64,000 nt of DNA from Paenibacillus soyae (GCF_024623455.1 NZ_JANIPJ010000018.1:62001-126000); one strand, 5' to 3'; shown: positions 24,281 to 34,083, counted from the first letter of the stretch. The notes: generated by a model from the letters alone, not told the origin. Program-made: numbers and translations.

Positions 24281-25768
24281 TTATACAGTAACAGCCGAAT
24301 ACATCGAATTCAAGACATGCAGGGAAAGGGATTTCGACTTCGCGCTTCCGCCCAGCGCGTACAGAGCTATGCCCGTGCTCCTCGGGTCCGGGAAGATCTG
24401 ATCCGTAAGGACGGCCGAGCCGTCATTCGCGAACACTTCCACGGACGAACGATCGACGAATAAGTGAAGCTTGATTCGTCCGTTCTCCGGCAGAAGCGGA
24501 ACGCCATGTCTGCAAGCGAAGGCTTCATGGAACGCGGCTTCGCCCGATTTCGTGCGATCGATGAATAATAGTCGCGCCTCCGCGTCATAACCGACGATGG
24601 TTTCCTCTTCATCGGAAACCCTGAGCTTGAACCCGACCTCGGCCGCTTCGCCGAGCTCCAGCTCGCACTCGATCTCGTACGTGTCGCCATGAATGCCATC
24701 CAGCACGTTCCGGCCGGGAACGAGCTCGAGCTCCGGCCATTCGAGCGACTCCCCCCGAAGCTCTCGCAAGCGGCCAACCGGACGCTGGTTGAGCCGTACG
24801 CCCTCTCCTCCACGCTTCAAGAAAAGCTCTCTCGGCAGCGTCATCGCGCCTCTCCAGCTGGCGGTCGGAGTCAGGTTGGCGTACTTCCAGTTGCTCATCC
24901 ACCCGATGAATAACCGGCCTTGCCCCGAGCCCTCGGCATCCGACCACGTCACGCCGGCGTAATTATCCCGGCCATGATCCAGCCACAGCACCGTTTCCGG
25001 CGCGTTATCGTTCCTGAACGTCTCGCCGTCGAACTCCCCGACGAAATATTGCGCCCTCGAGCCTTCCGGACAAGCGTGATTGTCGCCAATGCTGACGATC
25101 ATTACCCACTTGCGCTCGCCCTTCCTGCCTTCTACCGGCAGCTCGATCAAATCCGGGCACTCCCATACGCCGTCATGCGAGCCGTCCCCTGCGCCGAATT
25201 CGCTGGCGAAACGCCAAGCCTTCAGATCCGGCGACGTATACATCTGAACGCGGTCGCCCGCCGCCAAGATCATGACCCACCTGCCGCTCGGCTCATGCCA
25301 GAAAACCTTCGGATCGCGGAAATCGATGACCGTCTCGCTCGCCAGCACCGGGTTTCCTTCGTATTTCGTCCATGTTCTTCCCTTGTCGGAGCTGTACGCC
25401 AGGCTTTGGCGCTGCCTTGGCCGATTGACGTCATAATCGTGATCCGCATGCGTGAAGATCGCGACCAAGCCGGGCTCGCCGCCGAAAAATCCCGACGTAT
25501 CGTTCCAATCCACGACAGCGCTGCCGGAGAAAATCGTTCCGTACTCATCAGGCGCAAGCGCGATCGGCTGGTGTTCCCAGTTGACCAAATCCTTGCTGAT
25601 TGCATGCCCCCAGTGCATCGTCCCCCAGGTCGTGCCGTCCGGATGATGCTGGTAGAACAAGTGGTATTCCCCCTCGTAATACACCATGCCGTTCGGGTCG
25701 TTCATCCACTTCTCCGATGGCGTGAAATGGAACTGCGGACGGTATCTCTCTTCTCTATGGTTCACCAT
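24281..25768 (-). CDS. Glycoside hydrolase family 32 (fructan/sucrose hydrolase)
   Basis: The protein has 495 residues from ATG 25768, which has a GGGAG ribosome binding site; an upstream in-frame ATG at 25789 has none. The family motifs are clear: WMNDPNG near residue 21 with the nucleophile Asp, FRDPK near 155 with the transition-state Asp, and ECPDL near 205 with the acid/base Glu. Residues 1-315 form the five-bladed propeller, and the rest the beta-sandwich. There is no signal peptide, so it acts in the cytoplasm on imported sucrose or fructo-oligosaccharides. It stands 27 bp after the sugar-binding protein gene. Confidence 0.93.
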   Translation of the reverse strand: MVNHREERYRPQFHFTPSEKWMNDPNGMVYYEGEYHLFYQHHPDGTTWGTMHWGHAISKDLVNWEHQPIALAPDEYGTIFSGSAVVDWNDTSGFFGGEPGLVAIFTHADHDYDVNRPRQRQSLAYSSDKGRTWTKYEGNPVLASETVIDFRDPKVFWHEPSGRWVMILAAGDRVQMYTSPDLKAWRFASEFGAGDGSHDGVWECPDLIELPVEGRKGERKWVMIVSIGDNHACPEGSRAQYFVGEFDGETFRNDNAPETVLWLDHGRDNYAGVTWSDAEGSGQGRLFIGWMSNWKYANLTPTASWRGAMTLPRELFLKRGGEGVRLNQRPVGRLRELRGESLEWPELELVPGRNVLDGIHGDTYEIECELELGEAAEVGFKLRVSDEEETIVGYDAEARLLFIDRTKSGEAAFHEAFACRHGVPLLPENGRIKLHLFVDRSSVEVFANDGSAVLTDQIFPDPRSTGIALYALGGSAKSKSLSLHVLNSMYSAVTV

Positions 25769-25795
25769 GGTTTCTCCCACTTCCCTCATGCTTAA

Positions 25796-27406
25796 TTAAC
25801 CCGCGCTTCTGTCGTAACCGGCTTGCTTGATTTGCAGCCATTCTTGAAGGCCCAGACGATCTAATTCCGCCAAATAGTCCGCCCATTCCGCGTCGATCTT
25901 CCCGTTCTCCGTCCACTCCGTCCGTTTCTGCAGCACGTATGCGAACAGATCCGTTTCGATCGCCGTTAGGCGATCCAGATGCTCCAGCGAGAAGAAGACC
26001 CTTGGGTAGATGTTCTCGGCTTTCATATCCGGCACGTAGACGTTTTTCAAAATATCCAAGCGCCATGCCGCGTCATCCGGCTTCGTCGTGACCGTTCCGT
26101 AATACGTGTCGAGAATCGCCAGCGGACCGCCTACGCTTGTTTTGCCCCGCAGCTCCGCGGGGGCCGTGCCTTCAAGCGGCAGATGCTTCAGCATTTGCGC
26201 GGCTTCGTCGAGCTCGAAAATATTTTGCTGCGTGTCGTCGCCGTACGTCCCCCAGTTGTTCTGGACGGATTGAAGCGGCTCGTACAGCTGGTCCATCCAT
26301 TTCGCCGTCGCTTCCAGGTTGTCGTTGTCCTTGGTCACGACCATGCGGCCGCGGTCGAAGCCCATGCCGTTTGTCCTTGTCACGTTTTTGGTGCCGTCAG
26401 GACCGGCGAGTGCCGGCATCGGCTCGTACATCTCGTTCATGCCCGTGATGTTCGCTTTATCCCAAGTGAAATACAAGCCGTAGACGTTCTCTTTGCCTTT
26501 GGCGACATAGGTATTCCAGTCCTGCGTCAAATATTCGATATCGATGAGGCCCTCTTGATACAATTCGTGCAAATACTTCACGCTTTCCTTGAAGCCGTCG
26601 TTGTTCGCCGCGAAGGAAACCTTGCCGTCGTCGCTCACGAGCGTCATGTCCCAGTTCATGCCTTCGCCGAAGGAGCCGAACAGGAAGCCGACGTCCTCGC
26701 CGCCGCCGTTGGAGTTAATGAAGGACATTGGAATTTCGTCGGCTTGGCCGTTGCCGTTCGGGTCCTGCGTCTTGAAGGCGATGAGCACTTGCTTCAGCTC
26801 TTCCGTCGTCTTCGGCATGTCGAGACCCAGCTTCTTCAGCCATTCCACGTTGATCCACGGCATGTTGTTGACGGAATGGATGCTTTCCTTGCCCGCGCCC
26901 AGCTCCTCGATCCATGGCAGCGAGTAGATATGGCCGTCCGGCGCAGTGATCATTCCCTTGTATTGCGGCGCCTGCTCCAGCACCTTTTTGAAATTCGGCA
27001 TGTTATTTTCGATCAGGTCGTCCAGCGCGATGATCGTGCCGTCGTTCGCGAGCTTCAGAAGGTCGTAATCTCCGAGTCCCGCGTCGAAGATCGCGTCCGG
27101 CAGGTCGCCCGTCGCGAGCGCCAGGTTTCTTTTCTCCGCGAAGATGTCGCTCGTATAATTTTTCCACTCGATGTGAATGCCCGTCGTCTCCTCCATCCGC
27201 TTGAAAATAAGCTTCTCGTTCGGATCGGCAGGCGCGAGCGGCGAGCTCTGCGTCATGAACTCCAGCGTCGGCTTCGCGCCTTCGGACGCGCCGCCCCCGG
27301 CATTCCCTTCCGAATTGTTCGAGTTGTTGCCCGAGCACGCCGTCACGAGCAGGAATGCCGCGAGCGATGCCGACGCCACCGTTTTCTTCACGTTATTCTT
27401 CTTCAT
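25796..27406 (-). CDS. Sugar ABC transporter substrate-binding lipoprotein (LplA-like)
   Basis: The protein has 536 residues, a length typical of the oligosaccharide-binding group that pairs with LplB/LplC permeases. The signal peptide ends in the lipobox LLVTACSG (Cys about 24), followed by an Asn/Ser/Gly-rich tether and a family 1 solute-binding fold. It captures a sugar outside the membrane. The neighbouring GH32 and fructokinase genes suggest fructo-oligosaccharide or sucrose (inference). It is in a row with the two permease genes on the same strand; the ATPase is absent and probably is a shared MsmX-like protein. Confidence 0.92.
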   Translation of the reverse strand: MKKNNVKKTVASASLAAFLLVTACSGNNSNNSEGNAGGGASEGAKPTLEFMTQSSPLAPADPNEKLIFKRMEETTGIHIEWKNYTSDIFAEKRNLALATGDLPDAIFDAGLGDYDLLKLANDGTIIALDDLIENNMPNFKKVLEQAPQYKGMITAPDGHIYSLPWIEELGAGKESIHSVNNMPWINVEWLKKLGLDMPKTTEELKQVLIAFKTQDPNGNGQADEIPMSFINSNGGGEDVGFLFGSFGEGMNWDMTLVSDDGKVSFAANNDGFKESVKYLHELYQEGLIDIEYLTQDWNTYVAKGKENVYGLYFTWDKANITGMNEMYEPMPALAGPDGTKNVTRTNGMGFDRGRMVVTKDNDNLEATAKWMDQLYEPLQSVQNNWGTYGDDTQQNIFELDEAAQMLKHLPLEGTAPAELRGKTSVGGPLAILDTYYGTVTTKPDDAAWRLDILKNVYVPDMKAENIYPRVFFSLEHLDRLTAIETDLFAYVLQKRTEWTENGKIDAEWADYLAELDRLGLQEWLQIKQAGYDRSAG

Positions 27407-27463
27407 GCTTAACCCCTCCTGTGTTTAGAAAAAAAACTTCTCATCTATATGCCAGCCTGCTCC

Positions 27464-28345
27464 TTATTTCAGGGAGCCGACCATGACACCTTTCTCGAAG
27501 TACTTCTGGAAGAACGGGTACATCACGAGCAACGGCAGACTCGATATGACTATGGACGCGTATTTGATCATCTCCGAGAGCCGCTTCATCTCCGCCATGG
27601 CCGTCCGGTCCGTAATCATGCTGGGGTCCACCTGATTCTGGATGAGTATGGAGCGAAGAACGAGCTGCAGCGGATAGAGCTTCTGGTCCTCCAAATAAAT
27701 CATCGCGTCGAAATAGGAATTCCATTGCCCGACGAACGCGTACAGCGCGAGAACGAAGATGATCGGCTTGGAAAGCGGCAGCACGATTCCGAGGAAGATC
27801 CGGAGCTCCGAAGCGCCGTCCACCTTCGCGGCTTCGCTCAGCTCCTTAGGAATGCCCTTGAAGAAGGTTCTCGCCAAGATAATGTTCCACACGTTGATAG
27901 CCGCAGGCAGGATGATCGCCCATGGCGTATTCAGCATGCCGAGCTCCTTCACGACGAGAAACGTCGGGATCAGGCCGCCGCCGAAAAACATCGTGATGAT
28001 GAACAGGGTCATAAAAAACGTCTTCCCGACGAACTTATCGACCGCCAGCGGATACCCGGCGAACAAGGAGACGATGACGGTAACCGCCGTGAACGCGACC
28101 GAATAATAAACGGCGTTAACGAATCCCCGAAGCATGGCTTCGTTGCCTAGAATCAGCTTGTAGCCTTGGACGCTATAATCGGCGAGGTTCAAGGAGATGC
28201 CCTTATTCAGCAGAGCCGTCGGTTCCATGAAGGAAGCAATGACGACGTAGATCAGCGGAATGATGACGACCAGAACCGCCAGGACGAGCAAGCAAAGGTT
28301 AATGGCAAGCACGGCTCGATCGAGCCGCGTCGGCTTGATGTTCAT
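27464..28345 (-). CDS. Carbohydrate ABC transporter permease (LplC/MalG-like)
   Basis: The protein has 293 residues and six predicted membrane helices. The ATPase-contact loop (EAAKVDGASELRIFLGIVLPLSKP) lies near residue 190, where family members have EAAxxDG. The C-terminus PFFQKYFEKGVMVGSLK is a hallmark of LplC-type permeases. It forms the membrane channel with the permease encoded 17 bp upstream. Confidence 0.93.
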   Translation of the reverse strand: MNIKPTRLDRAVLAINLCLLVLAVLVVIIPLIYVVIASFMEPTALLNKGISLNLADYSVQGYKLILGNEAMLRGFVNAVYYSVAFTAVTVIVSLFAGYPLAVDKFVGKTFFMTLFIITMFFGGGLIPTFLVVKELGMLNTPWAIILPAAINVWNIILARTFFKGIPKELSEAAKVDGASELRIFLGIVLPLSKPIIFVLALYAFVGQWNSYFDAMIYLEDQKLYPLQLVLRSILIQNQVDPSMITDRTAMAEMKRLSEMIKYASIVISSLPLLVMYPFFQKYFEKGVMVGSLK

Positions 28346-28361
28346 GTTTCGATTCTCCCTC

Positions 28362-29327
28362 CTAGTACAGGCCGTCGCCTTCGTTCAGTTTCTTCACGAC
28401 CGAATTCACGAGGACGAGCAGGATAATATTAATGATGGAATTGAACAAGCCGATCGCCGCGGAATACGAATAGTCGCCGGACTTCAGCCCCACCTTGTAC
28501 ACATAGGTCGCGATAATCTCCGAGGTCGGAATATTGAGCGCGGTCTGCATCAGGAACGCCTTCTCGTGCCCGATCGCCATAATGCCGCCCGCCGAAAGAA
28601 TGAACAGGATCGCCATGACCGGCTTGAGTGCCGGCAGATCGATATGCCAGATTCTCTGCAGCAGGTTCGCGCCGTCGATGTTCGCCGCATGGTGCAGCTC
28701 CGGATCCACCGCCGCCAGCGCCGCCACGAAGATGATGGAAGACCAGCCGGCCGTCTGCCAGATGCCCGACAGAATATAAATCGCCCGGAAGTACTCCGGG
28801 TCCGACATGAACGTAATCGGGTGACCCGCCATTAACGTGACGATCTTGTTGATCGGACCGGTCGGGGACAGGAAGACGAACAGCATGCCCACGATGACGA
28901 CGACCGATATAAAGTTCGGCGCGTAGAGGATAAGCTGGATGTTTTTCTTCGCTGCGGCCTTGCGCAATTGGTTCAGCATGAGAGCTAATATTATCGGGAT
29001 GGGGAACCCGAGAAGAAGTCCGTATGCGCTAAGCTTCAGGGTATTCATGAAAATCACTTCGAAATTCGGCGAGTTCAGAAACTCGGCGAAATGCTTGAAG
29101 CCTACGAATTCGCTGCCTAGAATGCCTTTGCTGTAGCTGAAATCCTTAAACGCGATAATGACCCCGTACATCGGCACGTACTTAAAAATGATCGTCAATA
29201 GGAAAGCCGGCGCGATTAGCAGGTATAAGAAATAGTTGCTCTTCATAAATCGAAGCTTGTCTTTGATCCCTTCCCGTCTTCGCGCGACGCCTATTCCCAC
29301 GCTTGGCTTCCGCCATGTTTCCTGCAC
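28362..29327 (-). CDS. Carbohydrate ABC transporter permease (LplB-like)
   Basis: The product has about 321 residues if started at the GTG at 29327 (after GGGGG); an in-frame ATG at 29372 gives 336, and I prefer the GTG only weakly. Six membrane helices follow a basic N-terminus, with APAFLLTIIFKYVPMYGV as the first, typical of LplB proteins. The ATPase-contact loop (ELHHAANIDGANLLQRIWHI) has the expected DGA core. It is the first gene of the operon permease-permease-binding protein-GH32, and a divergent LacI regulator gene follows upstream. Confidence 0.9.
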   Translation of the reverse strand: MQETWRKPSVGIGVARRREGIKDKLRFMKSNYFLYLLIAPAFLLTIIFKYVPMYGVIIAFKDFSYSKGILGSEFVGFKHFAEFLNSPNFEVIFMNTLKLSAYGLLLGFPIPIILALMLNQLRKAAAKKNIQLILYAPNFISVVVIVGMLFVFLSPTGPINKIVTLMAGHPITFMSDPEYFRAIYILSGIWQTAGWSSIIFVAALAAVDPELHHAANIDGANLLQRIWHIDLPALKPVMAILFILSAGGIMAIGHEKAFLMQTALNIPTSEIIATYVYKVGLKSGDYSYSAAIGLFNSIINIILLVLVNSVVKKLNEGDGLY

Positions 29328-29381
29328 TTCGATGACCCCCGATCCTGTGAATACGATATTCAAAGCAAACATTTACACCCT

Positions 29382-29398
29382 TGAAGTAAGGGTTTTCA
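29382..29398 (-). promoter_or_regulatory. Operator-like dyad upstream of the sugar ABC operon
   Basis: The minus strand reads TGAAAACCCTTACTTCA, an imperfect palindrome resembling LacI-family and cre sites. It sits within about 55-70 bp of the operon start. The remaining gap to 29766 is AT-rich; a TATAAAG box near 29709 and AAAGGTGG before 29767 serve the divergent regulator gene. Either CcpA or the local LacI protein could bind. Confidence 0.4.
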
Positions 29399-29766
29399 TT
29401 GACATCTGCACAATCAATTTATCATCGGCATCTGAAAAATGTCAACATGTTTTGCACAAATTATTTTGTCATTTGCATTCGTTGAGTTAGTCATATGTGA
29501 TGTAAAATTGGCATACTGTCAATTGAAATCCGCAGCATCAAAGCATTTTACGCATCTCCTTCTATCAATTCAATCAAGGTTCTTGCTTAAGATTTTTTCA
29601 TTATGCACACAAATAACTTTACATTTGATTATCAGATAGTTAATTTACAAATACACTAATTCATTTATTCATTTGTAAAAATTAAATTGAACTTTTTGCC
29701 CAATTGGTATAAAGTTAATGTAATCAAGCTGCTCGCAGGTTATCCAAAAAAAGGTGGTACTTCGAA

Positions 29767-30804
29767 ATGGCCAAAGAAAAGGTTACGATACAGGACATTG
29801 CCGATGCTTTGGGCATATCCAGGAACACGGCATCCAAGGCGCTCAACGGCGTCGAAAGCATTCCCGCGGAGACGCGAAACAAAGTCATAAAAAAGGCAAT
29901 CGAGCTTAAATATAAGCAATTCGCATATGTCGATACCGACAGCGTAATGACGAAGGCGCCGGGCAATATCGCCCTCCTTACGTGCAACTTGCCGGGCATC
30001 TCGCATTTCGGCTCCCAGCTGTTGAACGGTCTCGAGATTAAGATCAGCTCGGAAGGCTATAACCTGTCCATTCATATGGTCCGGGAATATGAGATCGAAG
30101 CCATGGTCCTCCCCAAAAACTTCGAGGCCTCCAAGGTAGACGGCATCATCTGCATCGAAATGTTCGATAAAGGCTACAGCGAGCTGGTCAGCGGACTCGG
30201 CATTCCGGCCATCTTCATCGATTCGACTTCCGAGATATTCTATACCGATCTGCAAGCGGATCTGATCCTCATGGAGAACAAGCACAGCTCGTACAGAATG
30301 ACGAGCCGGTTAATCGAGAACGGCCACAAGAAGCTGGGCTTCGTCGGGGACTACAATCATTGCAAAAGCTTTAACGAAAGATGGGCGGGGTTCAATCGGG
30401 CGCTCGCCGATGCCAGCTTGAAGCCGGATCCGTCCGTATGCATAACGGAAGAAGACCGCTTCTTCTTCGAGCCCGAGTGGATGGAGCGGCAATTGGACCG
30501 AATGAACGAGCTGCCTGCCGCCTTTGTATGCGCGAACGATTTTATCGCGATCGGCTTAATGAAGGCGCTCAAGAACCGAAATGTGCGGATTCCGGAGGAC
30601 GTGGCGGTGTGCGGCTTCGACGACTCGCCGGAGTCCCGGATCGTGGACCCGCCTCTCACGACGGCCCATATTCCGAACAATCAGATGGGCATTATCGCGG
30701 CGGACATGCTGCTCGCGCGAGTGAAGGATCCTGCAAGGCCCTTCCAGATCACGCACGTCAAGACGGAGCCGATCTTCAGGGAGTCGACGGGGAAGCTGAA
30801 ATAA
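29767..30804 (+). CDS. LacI-family transcriptional regulator
   Basis: The protein has 345 residues. The N-terminal helix-turn-helix TIQDIADALGISRNTASKALNG (about 7-28) with hinge helix is typical of LacI/GalR proteins; residues 60-340 form the sugar-binding effector domain (FVCANDFIAIGLMKAL, CGFDDSPES). It is divergent from the sugar ABC/GH32 operon and probably represses it until the transported sugar or a derivative is present. A strong terminator at 30826-30857 follows. Confidence 0.92.
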   Translation: MAKEKVTIQDIADALGISRNTASKALNGVESIPAETRNKVIKKAIELKYKQFAYVDTDSVMTKAPGNIALLTCNLPGISHFGSQLLNGLEIKISSEGYNLSIHMVREYEIEAMVLPKNFEASKVDGIICIEMFDKGYSELVSGLGIPAIFIDSTSEIFYTDLQADLILMENKHSSYRMTSRLIENGHKKLGFVGDYNHCKSFNERWAGFNRALADASLKPDPSVCITEEDRFFFEPEWMERQLDRMNELPAAFVCANDFIAIGLMKALKNRNVRIPEDVAVCGFDDSPESRIVDPPLTTAHIPNNQMGIIAADMLLARVKDPARPFQITHVKTEPIFRESTGKLK

Positions 30805-30825
30805 GAGGCGGATAGCGAACAACGC

Positions 30826-30857
30826 AAAGAGGGAGGCTGCAGGAGCCTCCCTCTTTG
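30826..30857. terminator. Bidirectional terminator between lacI-type gene and dinB-type gene
   Basis: Stem AAAGAGGGAGGCT / AGCCTCCCTCTTT with a GCAGG loop, located between convergent genes. Confidence 0.9.
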
Positions 30858-30872
30858 ACTATTATGGCTAGG

Positions 30873-31394
30873 TTACAGAAGCGGCAAATAACGCTCCTTA
30901 TGAATCGTAATATGATGCTGCGCATGGCCCAGCTTGAAATACGCGAGCGCGGCGGCCTTCGTGCGGCTGCCGCCCACAATGCCCGAGTTGCCCAGCTCTT
31001 CCTCGGTTAGGCTTCTTAGAAGGGCCAGCGATGCCGTCCTTACCGTCCGGAATTCCGCGATGATGTCTCCAAGAGGACGGCGGTCGAAGCTCGTGCCGTA
31101 CACGAACGAGTCGGGATGGAGGGGCAGCGGCGTCTGGTCCGATCGGGCGGCGCAGAGCAGCCGGTATGTCATAATCCGCTCCGTATCCATAATGTGGCCG
31201 AGCGCCTCCTTCATGCTCCACTTGCCTTCGGCATAACGCAGCAAGCTTTGCTCCTCGGTTAATTCTCCGAACAGTCCGGCAATCTCCAGCTCCTGCGCCT
31301 CCAGCATCGCGATAACGTCGCCCTCCGGCACCTGCTCGAAATAACGGATGAACGGCGGCGGATACTGTCCTTCAGATGGTTTCGCTACAAACAT
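30873..31394 (-). CDS. DinB-family protein
   Basis: The protein has 173 residues forming a four-helix bundle of the DinB/DUF664 superfamily. Three His ligands for a metal are visible: one in MKEALGHIMDTER (about residue 66) and two in LGHAQHHITIHKERYL near the C-terminus. The Arg/Trp-rich opening (EGKWSMKEA) is typical. Some relatives are bacillithiol-dependent transferases; the actual activity here is unknown. It is a single gene with AGGAG before its ATG. Confidence 0.88.
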   Translation of the reverse strand: MFVAKPSEGQYPPPFIRYFEQVPEGDVIAMLEAQELEIAGLFGELTEEQSLLRYAEGKWSMKEALGHIMDTERIMTYRLLCAARSDQTPLPLHPDSFVYGTSFDRRPLGDIIAEFRTVRTASLALLRSLTEEELGNSGIVGGSRTKAAALAYFKLGHAQHHITIHKERYLPLL

Positions 31395-31499
31395 GGCCTA
31401 CACTCCTCTGCTCCGTAAATTTGTAAGAGTATACCATGTCTCGCAGCTTTCGTCTGCCTTTATTTTGTCCGCCGGGTTTCTCCGCAAGCAGCGGCCTGC

Positions 31500-34049
31500 T
31501 TAATGCGAATACGTATAGTGAGGCGAGTCGTATTGCGGGCCCGACTTCTCGTACGTGAACCAGATGTCCATCGATTGTCCCGCGCTCAATCCGTTAATGG
31601 TATGCTCCCACGTGCCGTTGCTGTTGATCATCCGGACATTCTGTTGATTCATGCCGTTAACGGTGTAATGAATGTCCACGTAAAGGGCCGGCGTCGTCGG
31701 CTGGAACGTGATTTTCTCCGATGAGGCCGTCGGCTTTGTCACAGTGATGGTATAATCGGGCGCCGTGTATTGCTGGCCTCCTCCGTTGCCTCCGCCGCCT
31801 CCTCCGCTGCCGCCGCCCGTGTTGAAGCTGTTCGCCGGCACGTTCACTACGGTGCCGTCGGAGAACGTCACCGTGATCGGCGAGTTCGTCATATTGTAGG
31901 CGATATGCGTCTTGACGCCGTTTTTGTTGAAGACCGCGTACAGCGGCGTATTGGCCGTCACGTTCGGATCGGCATTGCCTACAGCATCCAAATTGTAGAT
32001 CCAGTGGTAGGCGTTCGCCTTGGAGTTGCCGGCCTCGGCGCCGAGCGCGCCGCCGCGGGACGCCCAGAAGCTCTTCGCCTCCGCCGGGTTCGAGATCGCC
32101 CGGTACATGTAGATCAAGTCTTCCCAAGCGTCGAAGCTCGTGCCTCCGTTCTCGCTGACCAGCGCGGTATAGTTCGTATTCGCGTAAGCCGGATGATGCG
32201 TCAGATAAAGCGAAGCCGCCGAGAACGGAAGCCAGTTAATGCCGTGAACCTCCTCCGGATTGCCGGTCCACCACGTCCCGTCGCCGACGGTCTTGCCGCC
32301 CCATACCATGCTCGCCGTCGAACGGGTGAAGCCCGCCGGATAATTCGCGCCCGTCACGTCGAACCAATATTCGTTGATCGCGTTCATCTCGTTCGTGTAG
32401 AGCGCGATGCCCGCGTCGCGGATCGCGGCGTCGCCGGTCGCCTGGCCCCACAGCACCATGGCCGCCCATGCGTTCATGCCTTCCGACGAGGACTCGTTGT
32501 TGTTGCCGTCACCGAATTTGGCATGGCCGGAAGCCCACGAATGGCCGGCATACGGATCGAAATTGCGTAAGTACGGGAACATGCCGTCATTCCGGTTCGT
32601 GTTCGCGATATCCCGGATGAGCAGATTGACCATCGGGCCCCAGCTTTGCGCCCAAGCCTTGTCGACGCGGGCCACCTCGGCCGCCGCTTTGATGAAGTAG
32701 CCGTAATGGAAGTGGTGGTCGTTCAATTCATCGGCGGAGCCGTAGCTGGCCGGATAGCCGATGAGCGTTCCCCAATTGCTGTTATAGTAGAACATGTTCT
32801 GGCTCTTCAGGTTGCCTGCGGAATCGCTCGCTTTGAACCAGCTCTGCAGAATCGATTTGATCTCGTTGCGGAATTTATTCGCCGCGGTCGTATCGCCGAC
32901 CTGGTCCGCGATCGGAGCCAGCGTCGCCAGCTTGCCGAGACGCTTCCCGACCCAATACGTGTCGCCGGTTCCGGAATAGGTTTCGGCTTCCGCTTCGTTG
33001 ACGTACTGCTGCAGCGTCGCTTTGTTGTAAGAGCCTTTGTCCGGCAGCGACGGGAGCACGCCGGTAAATTTCATTTTCGTCTGGAAGGAGGTTCCCTCCG
33101 CCGTCTTCATCGTGCCGCGCACGGAGTTGTAAGTATAGGGCAGTAGGGCTTTTGCGGAGTTTTTCCATTGATGAGGATAAAGCGCGAAGATGGTGCCCGC
33201 CTGCGTGCCCTGCTTCGCTTCGGTCGTGTAGGTGAACGTCGAGGTCACTTCGCTGGTCGACGCATTGTAGGAGTAGCTGACCTGCGAGTTCGTTACATGG
33301 GAGTAGGCGTACTGTGCGAATTTGTTCAAGGTCTGCTGGGAATTGTCCGGAAGGACGGCAATGGAGAAGTAGGAGCTGCCGTTATTGGTCAGCGTCTTGG
33401 TGCCGATTCCGCTCCACGTGCTGCCATTGGCGCCGAACAGGCCGTAATGCGCGCCCTCCATCGTAATGCCGAGCACCGGCGTGGAGGCATTGCCGGACCA
33501 GACGGTCGGAGGCGTATAGAAGGAGAGCTTCGGACTGCCCCCCGCAAACGTAAAATAAACGTAAGGAGAACCATGGCCGTACGTCACGTTCATCGCGTTC
33601 GCCCCGTTCTGGTAGCGAGCCTTGACGAACCAATCGTTGAAGCCGTCAACCTTGGCGTCCGGGAACGAAGCCGAGCCCGTATGCCCGACCGTAAAATCGT
33701 GGATGTCGTTGATCCACCCGCACACGCAGGAGGAATTGGATGTGATCCGATTGCCCGGATAATAGATCCGGATGCCGTCCGATTGATTTTTGATCGCGAG
33801 CGGGTGCGGGTATTGCGCCTCGGAATACGTGCTCCATGCCAAGCTGCTCCACCAGTCGTTCGTCTGCATCGGTCCGGTAACGTTGCCGGTTTTGTATATC
33901 GTAGACTGAGGATTAGTCGCTCCCGGAGGGAGTACCGTGGAATACGAGCCCGAGCCTAACGGGACTTCACCGGTAAAAGCCGCGGCCTGCACCGGCAGCA
34001 GCGTTACCGCAAAAACGAATAACAGCAAATAAACAAACGGTTTTCTCAT
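31500..34049 (-). CDS. Secreted endo-1,3-beta-glucanase, GH81 with CBM56
   Basis: The protein has 849 residues from ATG 34049, which follows AAGGAGG; a longer open frame upstream lacks protein features. A signal peptide (about 1-24, ending VQAAAF) is followed by the GH81 catalytic domain (about 30-740). DDHHFHYGYF near 443 and NNESSSEGMNAW near 516 carry the catalytic acid residues of the family. A Gly-rich linker (755-770) precedes a C-terminal CBM56-type module (770-849) that binds beta-1,3-glucan. The substrate is laminarin, callose or fungal cell wall glucan. A perfect cre box lies before the ribosome binding site. Confidence 0.93.
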   Translation of the reverse strand: MRKPFVYLLLFVFAVTLLPVQAAAFTGEVPLGSGSYSTVLPPGATNPQSTIYKTGNVTGPMQTNDWWSSLAWSTYSEAQYPHPLAIKNQSDGIRIYYPGNRITSNSSCVCGWINDIHDFTVGHTGSASFPDAKVDGFNDWFVKARYQNGANAMNVTYGHGSPYVYFTFAGGSPKLSFYTPPTVWSGNASTPVLGITMEGAHYGLFGANGSTWSGIGTKTLTNNGSSYFSIAVLPDNSQQTLNKFAQYAYSHVTNSQVSYSYNASTSEVTSTFTYTTEAKQGTQAGTIFALYPHQWKNSAKALLPYTYNSVRGTMKTAEGTSFQTKMKFTGVLPSLPDKGSYNKATLQQYVNEAEAETYSGTGDTYWVGKRLGKLATLAPIADQVGDTTAANKFRNEIKSILQSWFKASDSAGNLKSQNMFYYNSNWGTLIGYPASYGSADELNDHHFHYGYFIKAAAEVARVDKAWAQSWGPMVNLLIRDIANTNRNDGMFPYLRNFDPYAGHSWASGHAKFGDGNNNESSSEGMNAWAAMVLWGQATGDAAIRDAGIALYTNEMNAINEYWFDVTGANYPAGFTRSTASMVWGGKTVGDGTWWTGNPEEVHGINWLPFSAASLYLTHHPAYANTNYTALVSENGGTSFDAWEDLIYMYRAISNPAEAKSFWASRGGALGAEAGNSKANAYHWIYNLDAVGNADPNVTANTPLYAVFNKNGVKTHIAYNMTNSPITVTFSDGTVVNVPANSFNTGGGSGGGGGGNGGGQQYTAPDYTITVTKPTASSEKITFQPTTPALYVDIHYTVNGMNQQNVRMINSNGTWEHTINGLSAGQSMDIWFTYEKSGPQYDSPHYTYSH

Positions 34050-34069
34050 AAATAGCCTCCTTTTTATTT

Positions 34070-34083
34070 TGTTAGCGCTTTCA
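34070..34083 (-). promoter_or_regulatory. Perfect cre box of the GH81 gene
   Basis: The minus strand reads TGAAAGCGCTAACA, fully matching the catabolite-responsive consensus. It lies 21 bp before the start codon, downstream of the likely promoter, so CcpA would act as a roadblock. Confidence 0.8.

Noticed and set aside
25979..27412. Long plus-strand frame of 477 codons opposite the sugar-binding protein gene
   Set aside because: It is antisense to a clear lipoprotein gene and its composition (rich in Arg, His, Val) is that of a shadow in GC-rich DNA.
29372..29766. Riboswitch or T-box in the ABC operon upstream region
   Set aside because: AT-rich promoter-like DNA only; no conserved aptamer or T-box motif was found.
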